A stretch of 64,000 nt of DNA from Paenibacillus xylanexedens (GTDB taxonomy: Bacteria > Bacillota > Bacilli > Paenibacillales > Paenibacillaceae): NCBI RefSeq assembly GCF_017874615.1, contig NZ_JAGIKV010000010.1, positions 1 through 64,000 of the forward strand, in the 5' to 3' direction. Made by a program: the position numbers and the translations under genes. Each line of letters begins with the position of its first letter. Within the stretch, counting starts at the first letter, position 1. Below, piece after piece: positions 55,507-64,000 of the stretch. The notes below the pieces were generated by a model. It had not been told where the DNA came from. It did not search any database and was given only the letters and a program-made list of their open reading frames with translations.

Positions 55507-57036
55507 TTAGCCTTTTTTCAACGAATAGGATTCATGTTCTCCCACTTCCGTGTCCATATGGAGCGGTTGCCCTTTCAAGTAGTGGTTGAAGAAATCAATC
55601 GTTGTATCGTTAACCAACTGTTGTGTCCCCCGCGCATCTACACCCTGTGTCCATTCGAGCAGTGGAGAGATCAGGTAGAGGTCGGAGAAACTCAGATGTT
55701 TGGTGTTGGTCAGCTCCATCCAGAAGTTCCCTCCTACGGTTACCGACTCATACCGAGCGTACACTTCCTCGTAATATTTCTCGGCTTCCGGACGGGTCGT
55801 GCCCATCGCAGCAATTTCCTCGTCACTCATCACACTTGTACCTGCAACGGTTGAGTCTGCACTCATCATCAGAAACGGCTTGCCCACACCTTCCGCAGGG
55901 ATACGCTTCTCGCCAAACAATACACCGTCCATATTCATGCCTGCTTTCACACGTGGATCATCCATTAACATCTGTACTGTCGTTGCTCCGCCAAATGAAT
56001 GCCCAAACATGCCGATGTTGTCCAGATCCATATGTCCTGTAAACCGCCCACTCGGGTCCCCCTCAGCCAACTTCTCTACCTCATCCAGTACAAACTGTGC
56101 ATCCTTCACCCATGTCTCATTCAACTTGTCCATGTAACTGAATTGCAGCTGCTCAAAGCCTTCTTTCCCTTCCGATTCAAACTGCGCCACACGTCCATCC
56201 GGGAATACGGATACCAGACTGCTATACGTGTGATTAATGCCCACAACGATGTATCCTTGACTCACCAGCTGCTCGACCTGAAACGTATTCTGATTTTCAT
56301 ATCCATGTAGGCCATGAGAGAAAAGAACAACCGGATACTTGGCTTCGGCATCAGACAACTGAGCTTCCTGAATCGCATGCGTTTTGACCTGACTCAGACT
56401 GGAAAATAAAAGCTTTGGCAGTTTCAGCACTTCATTGAAGGCTGTCCCGTAGATCTCCGGTTTATTAACATAAGGAGCTGTTGCGCCCTCTGCGTCTGGA
56501 TTCGTTGGGTACCAGATCTGCACCATCAGCTCCCGTTTCTCTCCGGCGTTACTCGTCAGAAGTTCGTCACGGCTGTTATCTGTCCAATCGTAGGATACCG
56601 TTCCGATTCCATAGGGACCTGCTGGCTTGGCAAACGAAAATATCGGGAACAGCAGTGGCAAGCCAATGCTCACAATAGCGTATACCAACACCAGAAGAGA
56701 CGTTGCGATGATTCGAACACGTCCGAATTTCCTCGTCACAGTCGATGTGGAAGCAGATGCCCCGGAACCTTTGCTGTTCAGCGAGGTTACACCTGACTGT
56801 TGCTGGCGTCTTGCCTTTGTAAATAACACAACCAGTGGAACCAACGTGAGCAGATACGCCGGAATCATCGGCCAACGAAGTCCTTCGACCACACCATGGA
56901 TGATCAGCAGCACACCCGATATGACGAATCCACCCCATATCATTTTCCGAAAATGTTGACTCTGTCTCCCGATCCCGATTACCCCCACAAACATAAGCAG
57001 GTTAAAAATAAGATAAATCCATTCTACTGTCCTCAT
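55507..57036 (-). CDS. Membrane-anchored alpha/beta hydrolase (PAF-acetylhydrolase-like)
   Basis: 509 residues. Four membrane segments at the N-terminus (about 5-75 and 108-135) carry an extracytoplasmic alpha/beta hydrolase domain: VVLFSHGLHGYENQ (oxyanion region), nucleophile Ser in GHSFGGATT and a His near TNTKHLSFSD. The domain resembles platelet-activating-factor acetylhydrolase/dienelactone-hydrolase-type lipases. AGGGGG lies 10 nt before the Met at 57036; the frame runs back to 57180 through a terminator hairpin and is not used there. The likely substrate is a lipid or ester outside the cell. Confidence 0.85.
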   Translation of the reverse strand: MRTVEWIYLIFNLLMFVGVIGIGRQSQHFRKMIWGGFVISGVLLIIHGVVEGLRWPMIPAYLLTLVPLVVLFTKARRQQQSGVTSLNSKGSGASASTSTVTRKFGRVRIIATSLLVLVYAIVSIGLPLLFPIFSFAKPAGPYGIGTVSYDWTDNSRDELLTSNAGEKRELMVQIWYPTNPDAEGATAPYVNKPEIYGTAFNEVLKLPKLLFSSLSQVKTHAIQEAQLSDAEAKYPVVLFSHGLHGYENQNTFQVEQLVSQGYIVVGINHTYSSLVSVFPDGRVAQFESEGKEGFEQLQFSYMDKLNETWVKDAQFVLDEVEKLAEGDPSGRFTGHMDLDNIGMFGHSFGGATTVQMLMDDPRVKAGMNMDGVLFGEKRIPAEGVGKPFLMMSADSTVAGTSVMSDEEIAAMGTTRPEAEKYYEEVYARYESVTVGGNFWMELTNTKHLSFSDLYLISPLLEWTQGVDARGTQQLVNDTTIDFFNHYLKGQPLHMDTEVGEHESYSLKKG

Positions 57037-57112
57037 AAGACGTATGCCCCCTTGTCTGCCTCCAATCTTAAAACCTCCAGTTACAGGAGATTCAAGCATG
57101 AATTTTGCGGAT

Positions 57113-57179
57113 AAAAAAAATGCACTCCCTGAATGACGCTGAATCGCCCGCAGGTTCTCCATTGTATTCAAGGAATGCA
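57113..57179 (-). terminator. Terminator after the permease gene
   Basis: TGCATTCCTTG pairs with CAGGGAGTGCA (11 bp with two G-T pairs) across a long loop, followed by eight T on the reverse strand. Confidence 0.65.
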
Positions 57180-57219
57180 CGTATGAAATTACGTTATAAA
57201 TTGACTTTGGAATACGATA

Positions 57220-58599
57220 CTAACGATCTTCGCCGCCATCTATCCGTTGTCTTTTTCCGATGCCAAATGCGAAATATCCAGCCACCACGATTGCCATAAA
57301 CGTAGCTCCAACAACCAGAGGCAAGCGTGTATCCGGGTTAAACGCCATACCGATAATGACGAGGATCAGATACACAATAATGATGTAATTGCTGATCGGG
57401 AACCATTTGGACTTGAAGTTATGATCTGCCATCTCGTTGCCCCAACGCTTTCTGAATCGGAACTGGCTGAACGCCAGCGCGAACCATGGAACCATACCCG
57501 GAAGAACACTTGCACTGTAGATGTACAGGAACAGCTTCGAGTCCGGCATCAGGTAGTTCAGCACAACCCCAATCAGCAGCAAGGAGATTGTAATGACGAT
57601 ACTGTTGCGGGGAACCCCGCCTTTGGACAGCTTTTTGAAAAAGGCAGGTGCCTGCCCATTCTCAGCCAGCGTGTACAACATCCGTCCCGCACTGTAGATC
57701 CCGCTGTTACATCCCGACATGGCCGCCGTGAGCACCACAAAGTTAATGATCCCCGCTGCAGCAACAATACCAACTTTGGCAAAGGTGAGCACAAACGGGC
57801 TGCCCGTCTCGCCTACTTCGTTCCAAGGGTACAAGGTTACGATAACAAATATGGCACCAACGTAGAAAATAAGAATACGCCACACGATATTTTTGATCGC
57901 TTTACGCAAAGTGTGTTTCGGATTCTCCGCTTCGCCTGCTGTAATACCGACCATCTCCACCCCTTGATACGCAGCCGTTACGATACACAATGCGAAGAGG
58001 AAACCTTTGATGCCTCCAGGGAAGAAGCCACCATGGCTGAACAGATTCGACAGACCAATGGCCTGACCCCCATTCCCCCAGCCGAAGAAGATGAGCCCGG
58101 TTCCGATCACGATCATCGCAACAATAGCCGTCACTTTGATCATCGCAAACCAGAATTCAAATTCCCCATAGAACTTCACCGCCGCCAGATTCGCTGCCGC
58201 AATGATCAGCACCCCGGCAAGTGCAGGCAGCCACTGTGGAATATCCGGGAACCAATACCCGACATAGATACCAATCGCCGTAACTTCCGCCATACCCACC
58301 GTAACCCATAGGAACCAGTAGCTCCAGGCGGTCAGAAATCCGGCAAGCGGACTAATATATTTGTGAGCAAATGTAGCAAACGAACCGGTTACCGGTTCCT
58401 GAATCAACATTTCACCCATAATACGCATGACAAAAAAGATAACGATACCAGCCAATAAATAAGCCAGCAGCACGGATGGTCCTGCCCATTTGATCGTACT
58501 CGCCGATCCCATGAACAGACCAACGCCAATTGTACCTCCGAGTGCAATCAGCTCTACATGGCGGGGCTTTAGCCCTCTAGATAGTTGCTTTGATTCCAA
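57220..58599 (-). CDS. Amino acid permease (AAT/APC family)
   Basis: 459 residues, 12 membrane segments. It begins [28 protein letters not shown], the consensus first helix of the AAT branch of the APC superfamily (GabP, AnsP, LysP, ProY types), with [14 protein letters not shown] in the conserved loop. It is a proton-coupled amino acid importer; the substrate cannot be assigned. It starts with TTG, preceded by GGGGAG at 6 nt. Single-gene unit; the 298-bp upstream region holds no gene. Confidence 0.92.
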   Translation of the reverse strand: MESKQLSRGLKPRHVELIALGGTIGVGLFMGSASTIKWAGPSVLLAYLLAGIVIFFVMRIMGEMLIQEPVTGSFATFAHKYISPLAGFLTAWSYWFLWVTVGMAEVTAIGIYVGYWFPDIPQWLPALAGVLIIAAANLAAVKFYGEFEFWFAMIKVTAIVAMIVIGTGLIFFGWGNGGQAIGLSNLFSHGGFFPGGIKGFLFALCIVTAAYQGVEMVGITAGEAENPKHTLRKAIKNIVWRILIFYVGAIFVIVTLYPWNEVGETGSPFVLTFAKVGIVAAAGIINFVVLTAAMSGCNSGIYSAGRMLYTLAENGQAPAFFKKLSKGGVPRNSIVITISLLLIGVVLNYLMPDSKLFLYIYSASVLPGMVPWFALAFSQFRFRKRWGNEMADHNFKSKWFPISNYIIIVYLILVIIGMAFNPDTRLPLVVGATFMAIVVAGYFAFGIGKRQRIDGGEDR

Positions 58600-58843
58600 A
58601 CGATTCTCCCCTTTTCACATTCACATTAACGCAATGCAGAATTACTTCATCAAATTGTACGAGATGTGCCGCAGAAATACAACAAGGAATGTGAGGAAGA
58701 TTAGCTAAATAGGGCTTTTACATGAAAAAGGTGCCGCTCCTCATACCCTCACCTGACATGATTAGGATAACCCCTGATGATTTATTGCAATCAGAATAAT
58801 CCTGATTTTTATCGCCACTGGAATAGGGATCTAAAAATCCATA

Positions 58844-58881
58844 CAAAAAAGAGCTACCAGAAAAATATCTTTGGCAGCTCT
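58844..58881 (-). terminator. Terminator after the histidine kinase gene
   Basis: Reverse-strand AGAGCTGCCA pairs with TGGTAGCTCT (one G-T pair) followed by six T. Confidence 0.85.
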
Positions 58882-58897
58882 ACATCCATTTTTGTAA

Positions 58898-60250
58898 TCA
58901 CCCAGAAGGTAAATGAACGATCACCGTTGTCCCCATGCCCACCTGACTTTTCATTTCGACAGTTCCGTGATGAAGCATCACGATTTTTTTGACGATGGCG
59001 AGGCCCAGACCGTTACCACTGATGCTGCGATCGCGTGACAGGTCTGTTTTATAAAACCGCTCGAAAACATAATCCAGTTGCTCTGGCGCTATTCCAATGC
59101 CCGAATCGGTTATCGTGAAAAAGATTCCATCCACAGACTGGCTCATGCGTATTTCGATACGCCCTCCCACGGGAGTAAACTTAATGCTGTTGCCTAATAA
59201 ATTCATCCACACTTGGTTAAGCTGATCCTGATCTGCCCTTATTTTGATACCGTCCGCCAATTCTAAATGAACTGGAATGCCTTTGGTTGACCATTGAGGC
59301 TCGCAAGTCACCACCACTTGCCTGATTTGCTCATCAAGATTATAGGTGGTTGTCTCGAACGGATGATGATCGGAATCCAGAGACGCAAGCTCCAGCAGAT
59401 TATCACTTAGTCTGGATAGTCGTCCACTCTCCGTAATAATGATATCGAGGTAATAGTTACGATCGGCCTCCGCAACCAGGCTGCTGTTTTTCAACGCCAT
59501 GGCAAAACCGGAAATAGAGGTCAGCGGCGTTTGAATCTCGTGAGATACATTGGAAACAAAATCCTGTCTCATCTGTTCCAGTTGTTTAAGCTCACTCGCC
59601 ATTTCATTAAAACTCTGCGTCAATGCTCCCATTTCGTCCACGCGCTTTGTTTGGATTTCCACATTAAAATCACCCTTCGCCAGTCGTTTGGTTGCCCGCG
59701 TCAACACCTGGATCGGTTTGACCAAATACCTTGCAGCAATAAGGATACACAAACTTCCGATCAACAGTGCAAGCAATAATACCAGCAAAACCATCCGATT
59801 AATGATATTTTCATTCTGCGGAGAATACTGCATAAACATGGCTTGTGGTTCCCCTTTGTATGGAAAAGGAAGACCGATGAACGTCTGCTCCACTTCTCCG
59901 GGAGAACGATAGACCTGACCCTGCAACACCTTTTGAACCACTTCTGGTGCAATTTCAACGGTCTCTGTATGGTCTAGGTCATAATAGGTTACGTTACCCG
60001 AAACGTCATATAGATGAATGGGATAGGTGGACACTTTCACCATACTTTTGATGAAAGCATCCCTGTCCTCAGGTTGCGTTTGCTCATATAGACGGATCAG
60101 TTCCTCCCCTACAGAAATCATGTCATTCTGACCGATATGATTTACTTCTTTTTTGAAAAGGAAGATCCCGATGAAGAAAGAGGTCAGCAAACTGAAAACG
60201 ATGACGACCAGAAACGTGCAAATAATACGAACATATAAGGTTTTGATCAT
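58898..60250 (-). CDS. Sensor histidine kinase
   Basis: 450 residues. Two membrane segments (about 7-31 and 152-173) enclose a 120-residue sensor domain; then HAMP (175-228), HisKA with phospho-His237 (NVSHEIQTPLTS) and the ATPase domain (N box LLGNSIKFTP, DSGIGIAPEQ, GNGLGLAIVKKI). It overlaps the response regulator stop by ATGA, so the two are translated together. The signal is unknown; the upstream membrane-bound serine hydrolase suggests cell-envelope stress. Confidence 0.95.
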   Translation of the reverse strand: MIKTLYVRIICTFLVVIVFSLLTSFFIGIFLFKKEVNHIGQNDMISVGEELIRLYEQTQPEDRDAFIKSMVKVSTYPIHLYDVSGNVTYYDLDHTETVEIAPEVVQKVLQGQVYRSPGEVEQTFIGLPFPYKGEPQAMFMQYSPQNENIINRMVLLVLLLALLIGSLCILIAARYLVKPIQVLTRATKRLAKGDFNVEIQTKRVDEMGALTQSFNEMASELKQLEQMRQDFVSNVSHEIQTPLTSISGFAMALKNSSLVAEADRNYYLDIIITESGRLSRLSDNLLELASLDSDHHPFETTTYNLDEQIRQVVVTCEPQWSTKGIPVHLELADGIKIRADQDQLNQVWMNLLGNSIKFTPVGGRIEIRMSQSVDGIFFTITDSGIGIAPEQLDYVFERFYKTDLSRDRSISGNGLGLAIVKKIVMLHHGTVEMKSQVGMGTTVIVHLPSG

Positions 60251-60921
60251 GTGATGACTAACCGGTAGCCCAGACTACGAGCCGTTTCAATCTGAAAATG
60301 GTGTGCATCACCAGCGAATTTTTCCCTTAGTCGCTTGATATGAACATCAACTGTCCGGTCATCCCCTTCGTAATCACTCCCCCAGATCTTGATGATTAAC
60401 TGTTCTCTGGTAAATATCTGCCCAGGCTGGTTTGCCAGCATGAACAGCAATTCAAACTCTTTTAAAGGCAAATTGATTGTTTCCTCTCCACGAATCACTT
60501 GAAAGCTGCGTCGATTCAGCATAATGCCCCCTAGTTGAATGGTCTGGGAGGAGACAATCAAGTAACGTTTCAGCAAAGCTTTTACTCGCATCACAAGTTC
60601 CAGCGGATCAAAGGGCTTCGTTAAATAATCATCTGTTCCCAACTGAAATCCCTTTACTTTCTGGGCCGATTCCCCTTTTACCGTGACCATTAGCAATGGC
60701 ATATTCAGATCCATACGCCGGATCTCCCTGCATAATTCCCAACCATCCAAACGCGGCATCATAATATCAAGGATAACCAGATCAATTGGGGATTTCCCCA
60801 CAATCTCCAGTGCTTCCGCACCGTCCTTGGCTACCACAATCTCGAATCCTTCATTCCGCAAAAACAAGGTAATCAGCTCACGAATATGCACATCGTCATC
60901 CACAACTAGGATTTTGGTCAT
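60247..60921 (-). CDS. OmpR/PhoB-family response regulator
   Basis: 224 residues. Receiver domain with the acidic pocket DDD (8-10), phospho-acceptor Asp52 (LDIMMP), Thr80 and Lys102 (TKPF), then a winged-helix DNA-binding domain (about 125-222, with LPLKEFELLFML and RTVDVHIKRLREKF). GGAGG lies 12 nt from the ATG, rather distant. It forms a coupled pair with the kinase and follows the serine hydrolase gene by 54 bp, so all three may be one operon. Confidence 0.95.
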   Translation of the reverse strand: MTKILVVDDDVHIRELITLFLRNEGFEIVVAKDGAEALEIVGKSPIDLVILDIMMPRLDGWELCREIRRMDLNMPLLMVTVKGESAQKVKGFQLGTDDYLTKPFDPLELVMRVKALLKRYLIVSSQTIQLGGIMLNRRSFQVIRGEETINLPLKEFELLFMLANQPGQIFTREQLIIKIWGSDYEGDDRTVDVHIKRLREKFAGDAHHFQIETARSLGYRLVIT

Positions 60922-60975
60922 ATGAAATGTATGCCTCCGATATCTATCTTGTTCTTCCTATCTGGGCGCAGGTTT

Positions 60976-62949
60976 TCAACCAAAATGCCATCCCAGCAGG
61001 TTCCAATGATAGAAAAATAAACTCAAGATCACTGCTGCTACCATTACGAACGTATAATGCACACGCTTCAGTAACGTCCAATATTGGTTTTTCCATGCCA
61101 GGACGCTCATGATGAATATTGCCGCAGTCAACCCTACAAGGATAACCGGCATAAACAGATAGAGACGTAAAGATAGTGGAATATGGCTAAGCCGATCAAT
61201 CAAATCCATGTTCATCACCAGAAGTGTTGCGCCCAAGGTTAATAGTCCCCATATAGACGTAATAGCTGACAACCGAACTGCCCATTTCTGTGCTTTTGGC
61301 ATCACTCTGATTTCGCGTCTGCGATAAACAAATCCATGCAATACAGTGATGAACAGAACAACCGAAATGCCGAGCAAGAGGAGCCAGAACTTCGATTGGT
61401 TCATTAACGGTGCAGGTTCCAGCGGCATTGGGTTTAATATATCCAGAAACAGATACGTGACCTTGCCCTCTGCATCGGTGCGGAACCCCATCTGATGTGT
61501 CCCTCCGACCTCCTGGAATAAATTCACGCCAATCGGAGTATACACTTGCTGATCTGCACCACTTCCAATAAACAGTCGGTTATCCGAAAACTCAATATTG
61601 ATTTGAGTCAGAAAACTGAAAAACTTATCGATCTTCGTGTGATTACGGCGTGTAAATTGATAAGAGCCTGCATATTTTTCCAGAGACTCCCCTAATTCGA
61701 TAGAAGCTTCATTAGGCTGCTCAGTTTCATGTACAGGATAGTATCGGTCAAAAAAGGCTTGCGCCAACCCTTCTGCTGCCGTTCCGCCTTCCCCTCCACT
61801 ATAGGAAACAAAGATGCCCACTTTTTTGTCCGGTACAAGATAAAGCGCTGTATTAAACAGCTCATCGGCCCCTCCATGAGAGATCACACGCAGCCCATTC
61901 ATATTCAACTCATAAAAGCCCAGATCCATGGCGGGTAAACGTTCATCAAATTGGAATGCCGGAGAATGCATGAGCTTGGCTGTTTCCGGCTTGAGCATTT
62001 GTTTATCTTCATATCGCCCGTCTTGAAGATGGGCAATCATGAAATGAGCCATATCGTTCGCCGAGACGCTTCCTGATCCCGCAGGACGGAATCCTCCCTC
62101 ATACGTTGGCCGTTTGGTTACAAACTCGCCGTTAGCTCGGGCGTATCCAAGGACGGCATAAGGTTCCAGAGACGCTGGAACAGGCTCCTCTACCGTAGCA
62201 TAATTCATGCCCAGCGGATCAAATATATTTTTCTGTATATAGTCATTGTAGGCAATACCGCTGACTTCTTCGACGATAAGTCCCGCGAGTGAGGCTCCGT
62301 AATTGGAATACGACAGCATCTCGCCTGGTGGCTTAACCCGTGCAGGCATATGTTTCGCCATCGTTTCAGCAATAGAGACGGGAAGTTTCCCCGGATCGGT
62401 AGTGATCTGATAACCTACACCGCCTTCCTCAAAGCCTGCGGTATGGGTCATGAGATGGCGCAACGTAATCGGTTCCTCATAGGTTTTCGGTATTTTCACC
62501 GTTTTCAGATAAGTGTTGATGTCTTTATCGAGATCAAGCTTGCCCGCCTCAACCAATTGCATCACCGCGGTCCATGTGAACAGCTTTGTTGTTGAAGCAA
62601 TTCGAAATAAGCTGGTTTCGGGATCAACGGGTTTATTTTCTTCGATGTTCGAATGTCCGTACCCTTTGGAGAGCAGGATCTTCCCATCCTTCACAATCGA
62701 AATGACTGCGCCTGGAATCTGTAAAGATCGCATTTGCACATCCATCATCCCATCCATGAATGCCGTTAACTGATCAGTATCCTCCAGATTAGCTACGACT
62801 CCTTGCTCCAATTTACCCGAATTTAATCCCGGATTGGATACTGCTGCCGATAGTGGCATGGTCCCTAATCCAGTTGCCCCTAATATCATGCCTAACAATA
62901 ACACCAGTAAAATCATTTTCCCAAAAAGCTTTCTTATCAACGATGACAT
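60976..62949 (-). CDS. Beta-lactamase-fold serine hydrolase with C-terminal membrane domain
   Basis: 657 residues. Signal or anchor segment (about 12-35), then a class C beta-lactamase/DD-peptidase-like domain (55-400) with Ser119-TTK122, Tyr214-SN and a late HGG (VISHGGADE) triad, a beta-rich lipocalin-like spacer, and four C-terminal membrane segments (about 545-650). This layout is common in Bacillales PbpE/YtxC-like esterase/peptidase homologues of unknown substrate, sometimes D-peptide hydrolases; beta-lactam hydrolysis should not be assumed. GGGGG lies about 6 nt upstream. It precedes a two-component system on the same strand. Confidence 0.9.
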   Translation of the reverse strand: MSSLIRKLFGKMILLVLLLGMILGATGLGTMPLSAAVSNPGLNSGKLEQGVVANLEDTDQLTAFMDGMMDVQMRSLQIPGAVISIVKDGKILLSKGYGHSNIEENKPVDPETSLFRIASTTKLFTWTAVMQLVEAGKLDLDKDINTYLKTVKIPKTYEEPITLRHLMTHTAGFEEGGVGYQITTDPGKLPVSIAETMAKHMPARVKPPGEMLSYSNYGASLAGLIVEEVSGIAYNDYIQKNIFDPLGMNYATVEEPVPASLEPYAVLGYARANGEFVTKRPTYEGGFRPAGSGSVSANDMAHFMIAHLQDGRYEDKQMLKPETAKLMHSPAFQFDERLPAMDLGFYELNMNGLRVISHGGADELFNTALYLVPDKKVGIFVSYSGGEGGTAAEGLAQAFFDRYYPVHETEQPNEASIELGESLEKYAGSYQFTRRNHTKIDKFFSFLTQINIEFSDNRLFIGSGADQQVYTPIGVNLFQEVGGTHQMGFRTDAEGKVTYLFLDILNPMPLEPAPLMNQSKFWLLLLGISVVLFITVLHGFVYRRREIRVMPKAQKWAVRLSAITSIWGLLTLGATLLVMNMDLIDRLSHIPLSLRLYLFMPVILVGLTAAIFIMSVLAWKNQYWTLLKRVHYTFVMVAAVILSLFFYHWNLLGWHFG

Positions 62950-63117
62950 AACTTGCCCCCACCACTCCGTATATTTTTTAATACCTGTTCCTTACGCTTT
63001 CTTTCGAGAGCATATCAAGCACGTATGAACGGAGTGTGAACCTTTTTTTCATATTTTGCCAAATTAAATTACCTTTAGTAAGATAGGAGCAGATTGAATA
63101 GGAAAAGGAGACTTAGC

Positions 63118-63483
63118 ATGCCTGACTTTTTACTGGTTTTATTTTTGTTTAACCTGTCTCTCTTTCTGCTTCACGAAATGGATGCCATCAGGCGGTCCGA
63201 GTGGAAATTGTTTATGGTGTTAAAAGATATGGAAGATGATAAAGCCTATAGGTATTTCACTTGGATTCACCTGCCAATGTATACCATCATCCTCTCTCTT
63301 CTTTTTAGCTCATATCAGACCGTTACATTTTGGGTGCTGGATATCTTTTTCATCATACATACCGTATTACACTTCTTTTTCGAAAAACATCCTCGAAATG
63401 AATTTAAAAACGGGTTCTCCAGATCATTGATCTACCCTATGGGAATAATCGCTTTAATTCATTTGATATTCCTAATCATCTAA
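63118..63483 (+). CDS. Small membrane protein (DUF6713-like)
   Basis: 121 residues with four hydrophobic segments (about 3-20, 48-66, 70-88, 102-120). The segment LHEMDAIRRSEWKLF after the first helix is conserved in the DUF6713 family as I recall it. AAAAGGAG lies 7 nt before the ATG at 63118; the TTG-started longer frame covers that site and is not used. Function unknown; single gene, divergent from the serine hydrolase. Confidence 0.78.
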   Translation: MPDFLLVLFLFNLSLFLLHEMDAIRRSEWKLFMVLKDMEDDKAYRYFTWIHLPMYTIILSLLFSSYQTVTFWVLDIFFIIHTVLHFFFEKHPRNEFKNGFSRSLIYPMGIIALIHLIFLII

Positions 63484-63555
63484 TCTGTTTACACCGACAG
63501 AATGAAGGAAGCTGGAAGGGTATTGTTGAATAACAGTGAATATGGAGGTGTGCCT

Positions 63556-64000
63556 ATGCAGCAGCATCATGCAGAACGAGTTGAATTATTTGTTTCCAAT
63601 ACCCAGATCATCAAGGAGTCGTTCAAATGGCAACATGCGATGATGCAACGTCTGGCTGCCCTGCTCTATGCAGCGGAGAATAAAACAGCGGATGGGGAAG
63701 CTATTCGTCAAAGCCATGAGTTGATTAAGCAAAACACAAAGCTTTTCTCTGCATTCAGAGGTAATTCGGCCATTAGCGTTGCTGCCATGCTCTCCCTTAC
63801 AACGGATGCAGAGACGAAGCTGGCAGACACCTTGCATGTCTATGACTTGATGAAAGAGATCAAATTTCGCAACTCCGATTATCTGGTTATTGCCGCCTAT
63901 CAGATCGCTACTCAGACATCACCTGACCAGTTTCAACCTACGGTGGAGCGGGCCAAATCATTTTATGACGGCATGAAAGCAGAGCATCGTTTCCTCACTG
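63556..64000 (+). CDS. DUF4003-family protein, 3' end outside the window
   Basis: The frame starts at 63556 (GGAGGTG 5-8 nt upstream) as MQQHHAERVELFVSNTQIIK and stays open to the window edge (148 codons). Segments FRGNSAISVAAMLSLT and FRNSDYLVIAAYQIA match the repeated pattern of DUF4003 proteins (about 320 residues). The function of the family is unknown. Confidence 0.8.
   Translation, partial: MQQHHAERVELFVSNTQIIKESFKWQHAMMQRLAALLYAAENKTADGEAIRQSHELIKQNTKLFSAFRGNSAISVAAMLSLTTDAETKLADTLHVYDLMKEIKFRNSDYLVIAAYQIATQTSPDQFQPTVERAKSFYDGMKAEHRFLT

Noticed and set aside
57247..58311. 354-codon ORF on the plus strand
   Set aside because: It is antisense to the clear amino acid permease gene, lacks a ribosome site, and its composition (many Asn, Arg, His, Gln) is that of a shadow frame.

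Overview
The window looks like a chromosomal stretch of a Paenibacillus species, probably of the P. amylolyticus/pabuli type. This rests on the 16S rRNA 5' end at the left edge, strong GGAGG-type ribosome sites with several TTG/GTG starts, a LicT/RAT beta-glucoside operon, a Bacillales-type holin-like mini-toxin, a SMI1/KNR4 protein and an NRPS cluster. I ran no database search; names come from motifs recognised by eye.

Layout. 1-900: start of an rrn operon reading left, with two candidate promoters. 0.9-3 kb: MarR regulator, ABC-2/YhgE-like membrane protein and a small basic protein. 3-7.7 kb: complete beta-glucoside operon (licT antiterminator, PTS EIIBCA, GH1 phospho-beta-glucosidase) with two RAT/terminator switches and two candidate cre sites. 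7.7-12.7 kb: TetR-MFS pair, zinc-ribbon protein plus HtrA-like protease, VOC protein. 13-19.8 kb: methyltransferase, class B PBP, CBS protein, SMI1-TPR pair, GyrI-like protein whose 3' end is formed by a dispersed repeat, and an unknown protein. 20-34.8 kb: compact NRPS cluster (three NRPS proteins, one TauD/SyrP-type dioxygenase, one MFS exporter) with the wreck of a diaminobutyrate aminotransferase gene between the last NRPS gene and the exporter.

35-42.7 kb: aminoglycoside-phosphotransferase-like kinase, GT-C membrane protein with lipoprotein, two small XRE regulators, a small DUF protein under a dyad-overlapped promoter, a second copy of the dispersed repeat inside the apparent 5' UTR of a 26-residue holin-like toxin, a frameshifted gene, a frataxin-like protein, and an ArsR/saccharopine-dehydrogenase-like pair. 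42.8-45.6 kb: an orphan 642-residue flagellin bracketed by a near-perfect 17-bp repeat of the 3' end of the neighbouring metallopeptidase gene. 45.7-64 kb: GNAT, GH94 phosphorylase, transglutaminase lipoprotein, BtrH-like protein, SDR, MerR regulator with a textbook 19-bp-spacer operator, PAF-acetylhydrolase-like protein, amino acid permease, beta-lactamase-like serine hydrolase with a two-component system, DUF6713-like and DUF4003-like proteins.

The most interesting parts are: the NRPS line, where a functional condensation domain sits at the end of the first protein and the second protein opens with a condensation-like domain that has lost HHxxxDG; the deletion scar of the dat gene; the flagellin cassette at the 3' end of the metallopeptidase gene; and the structured repeat that supplies a stop codon in one place and a toxin leader in another.
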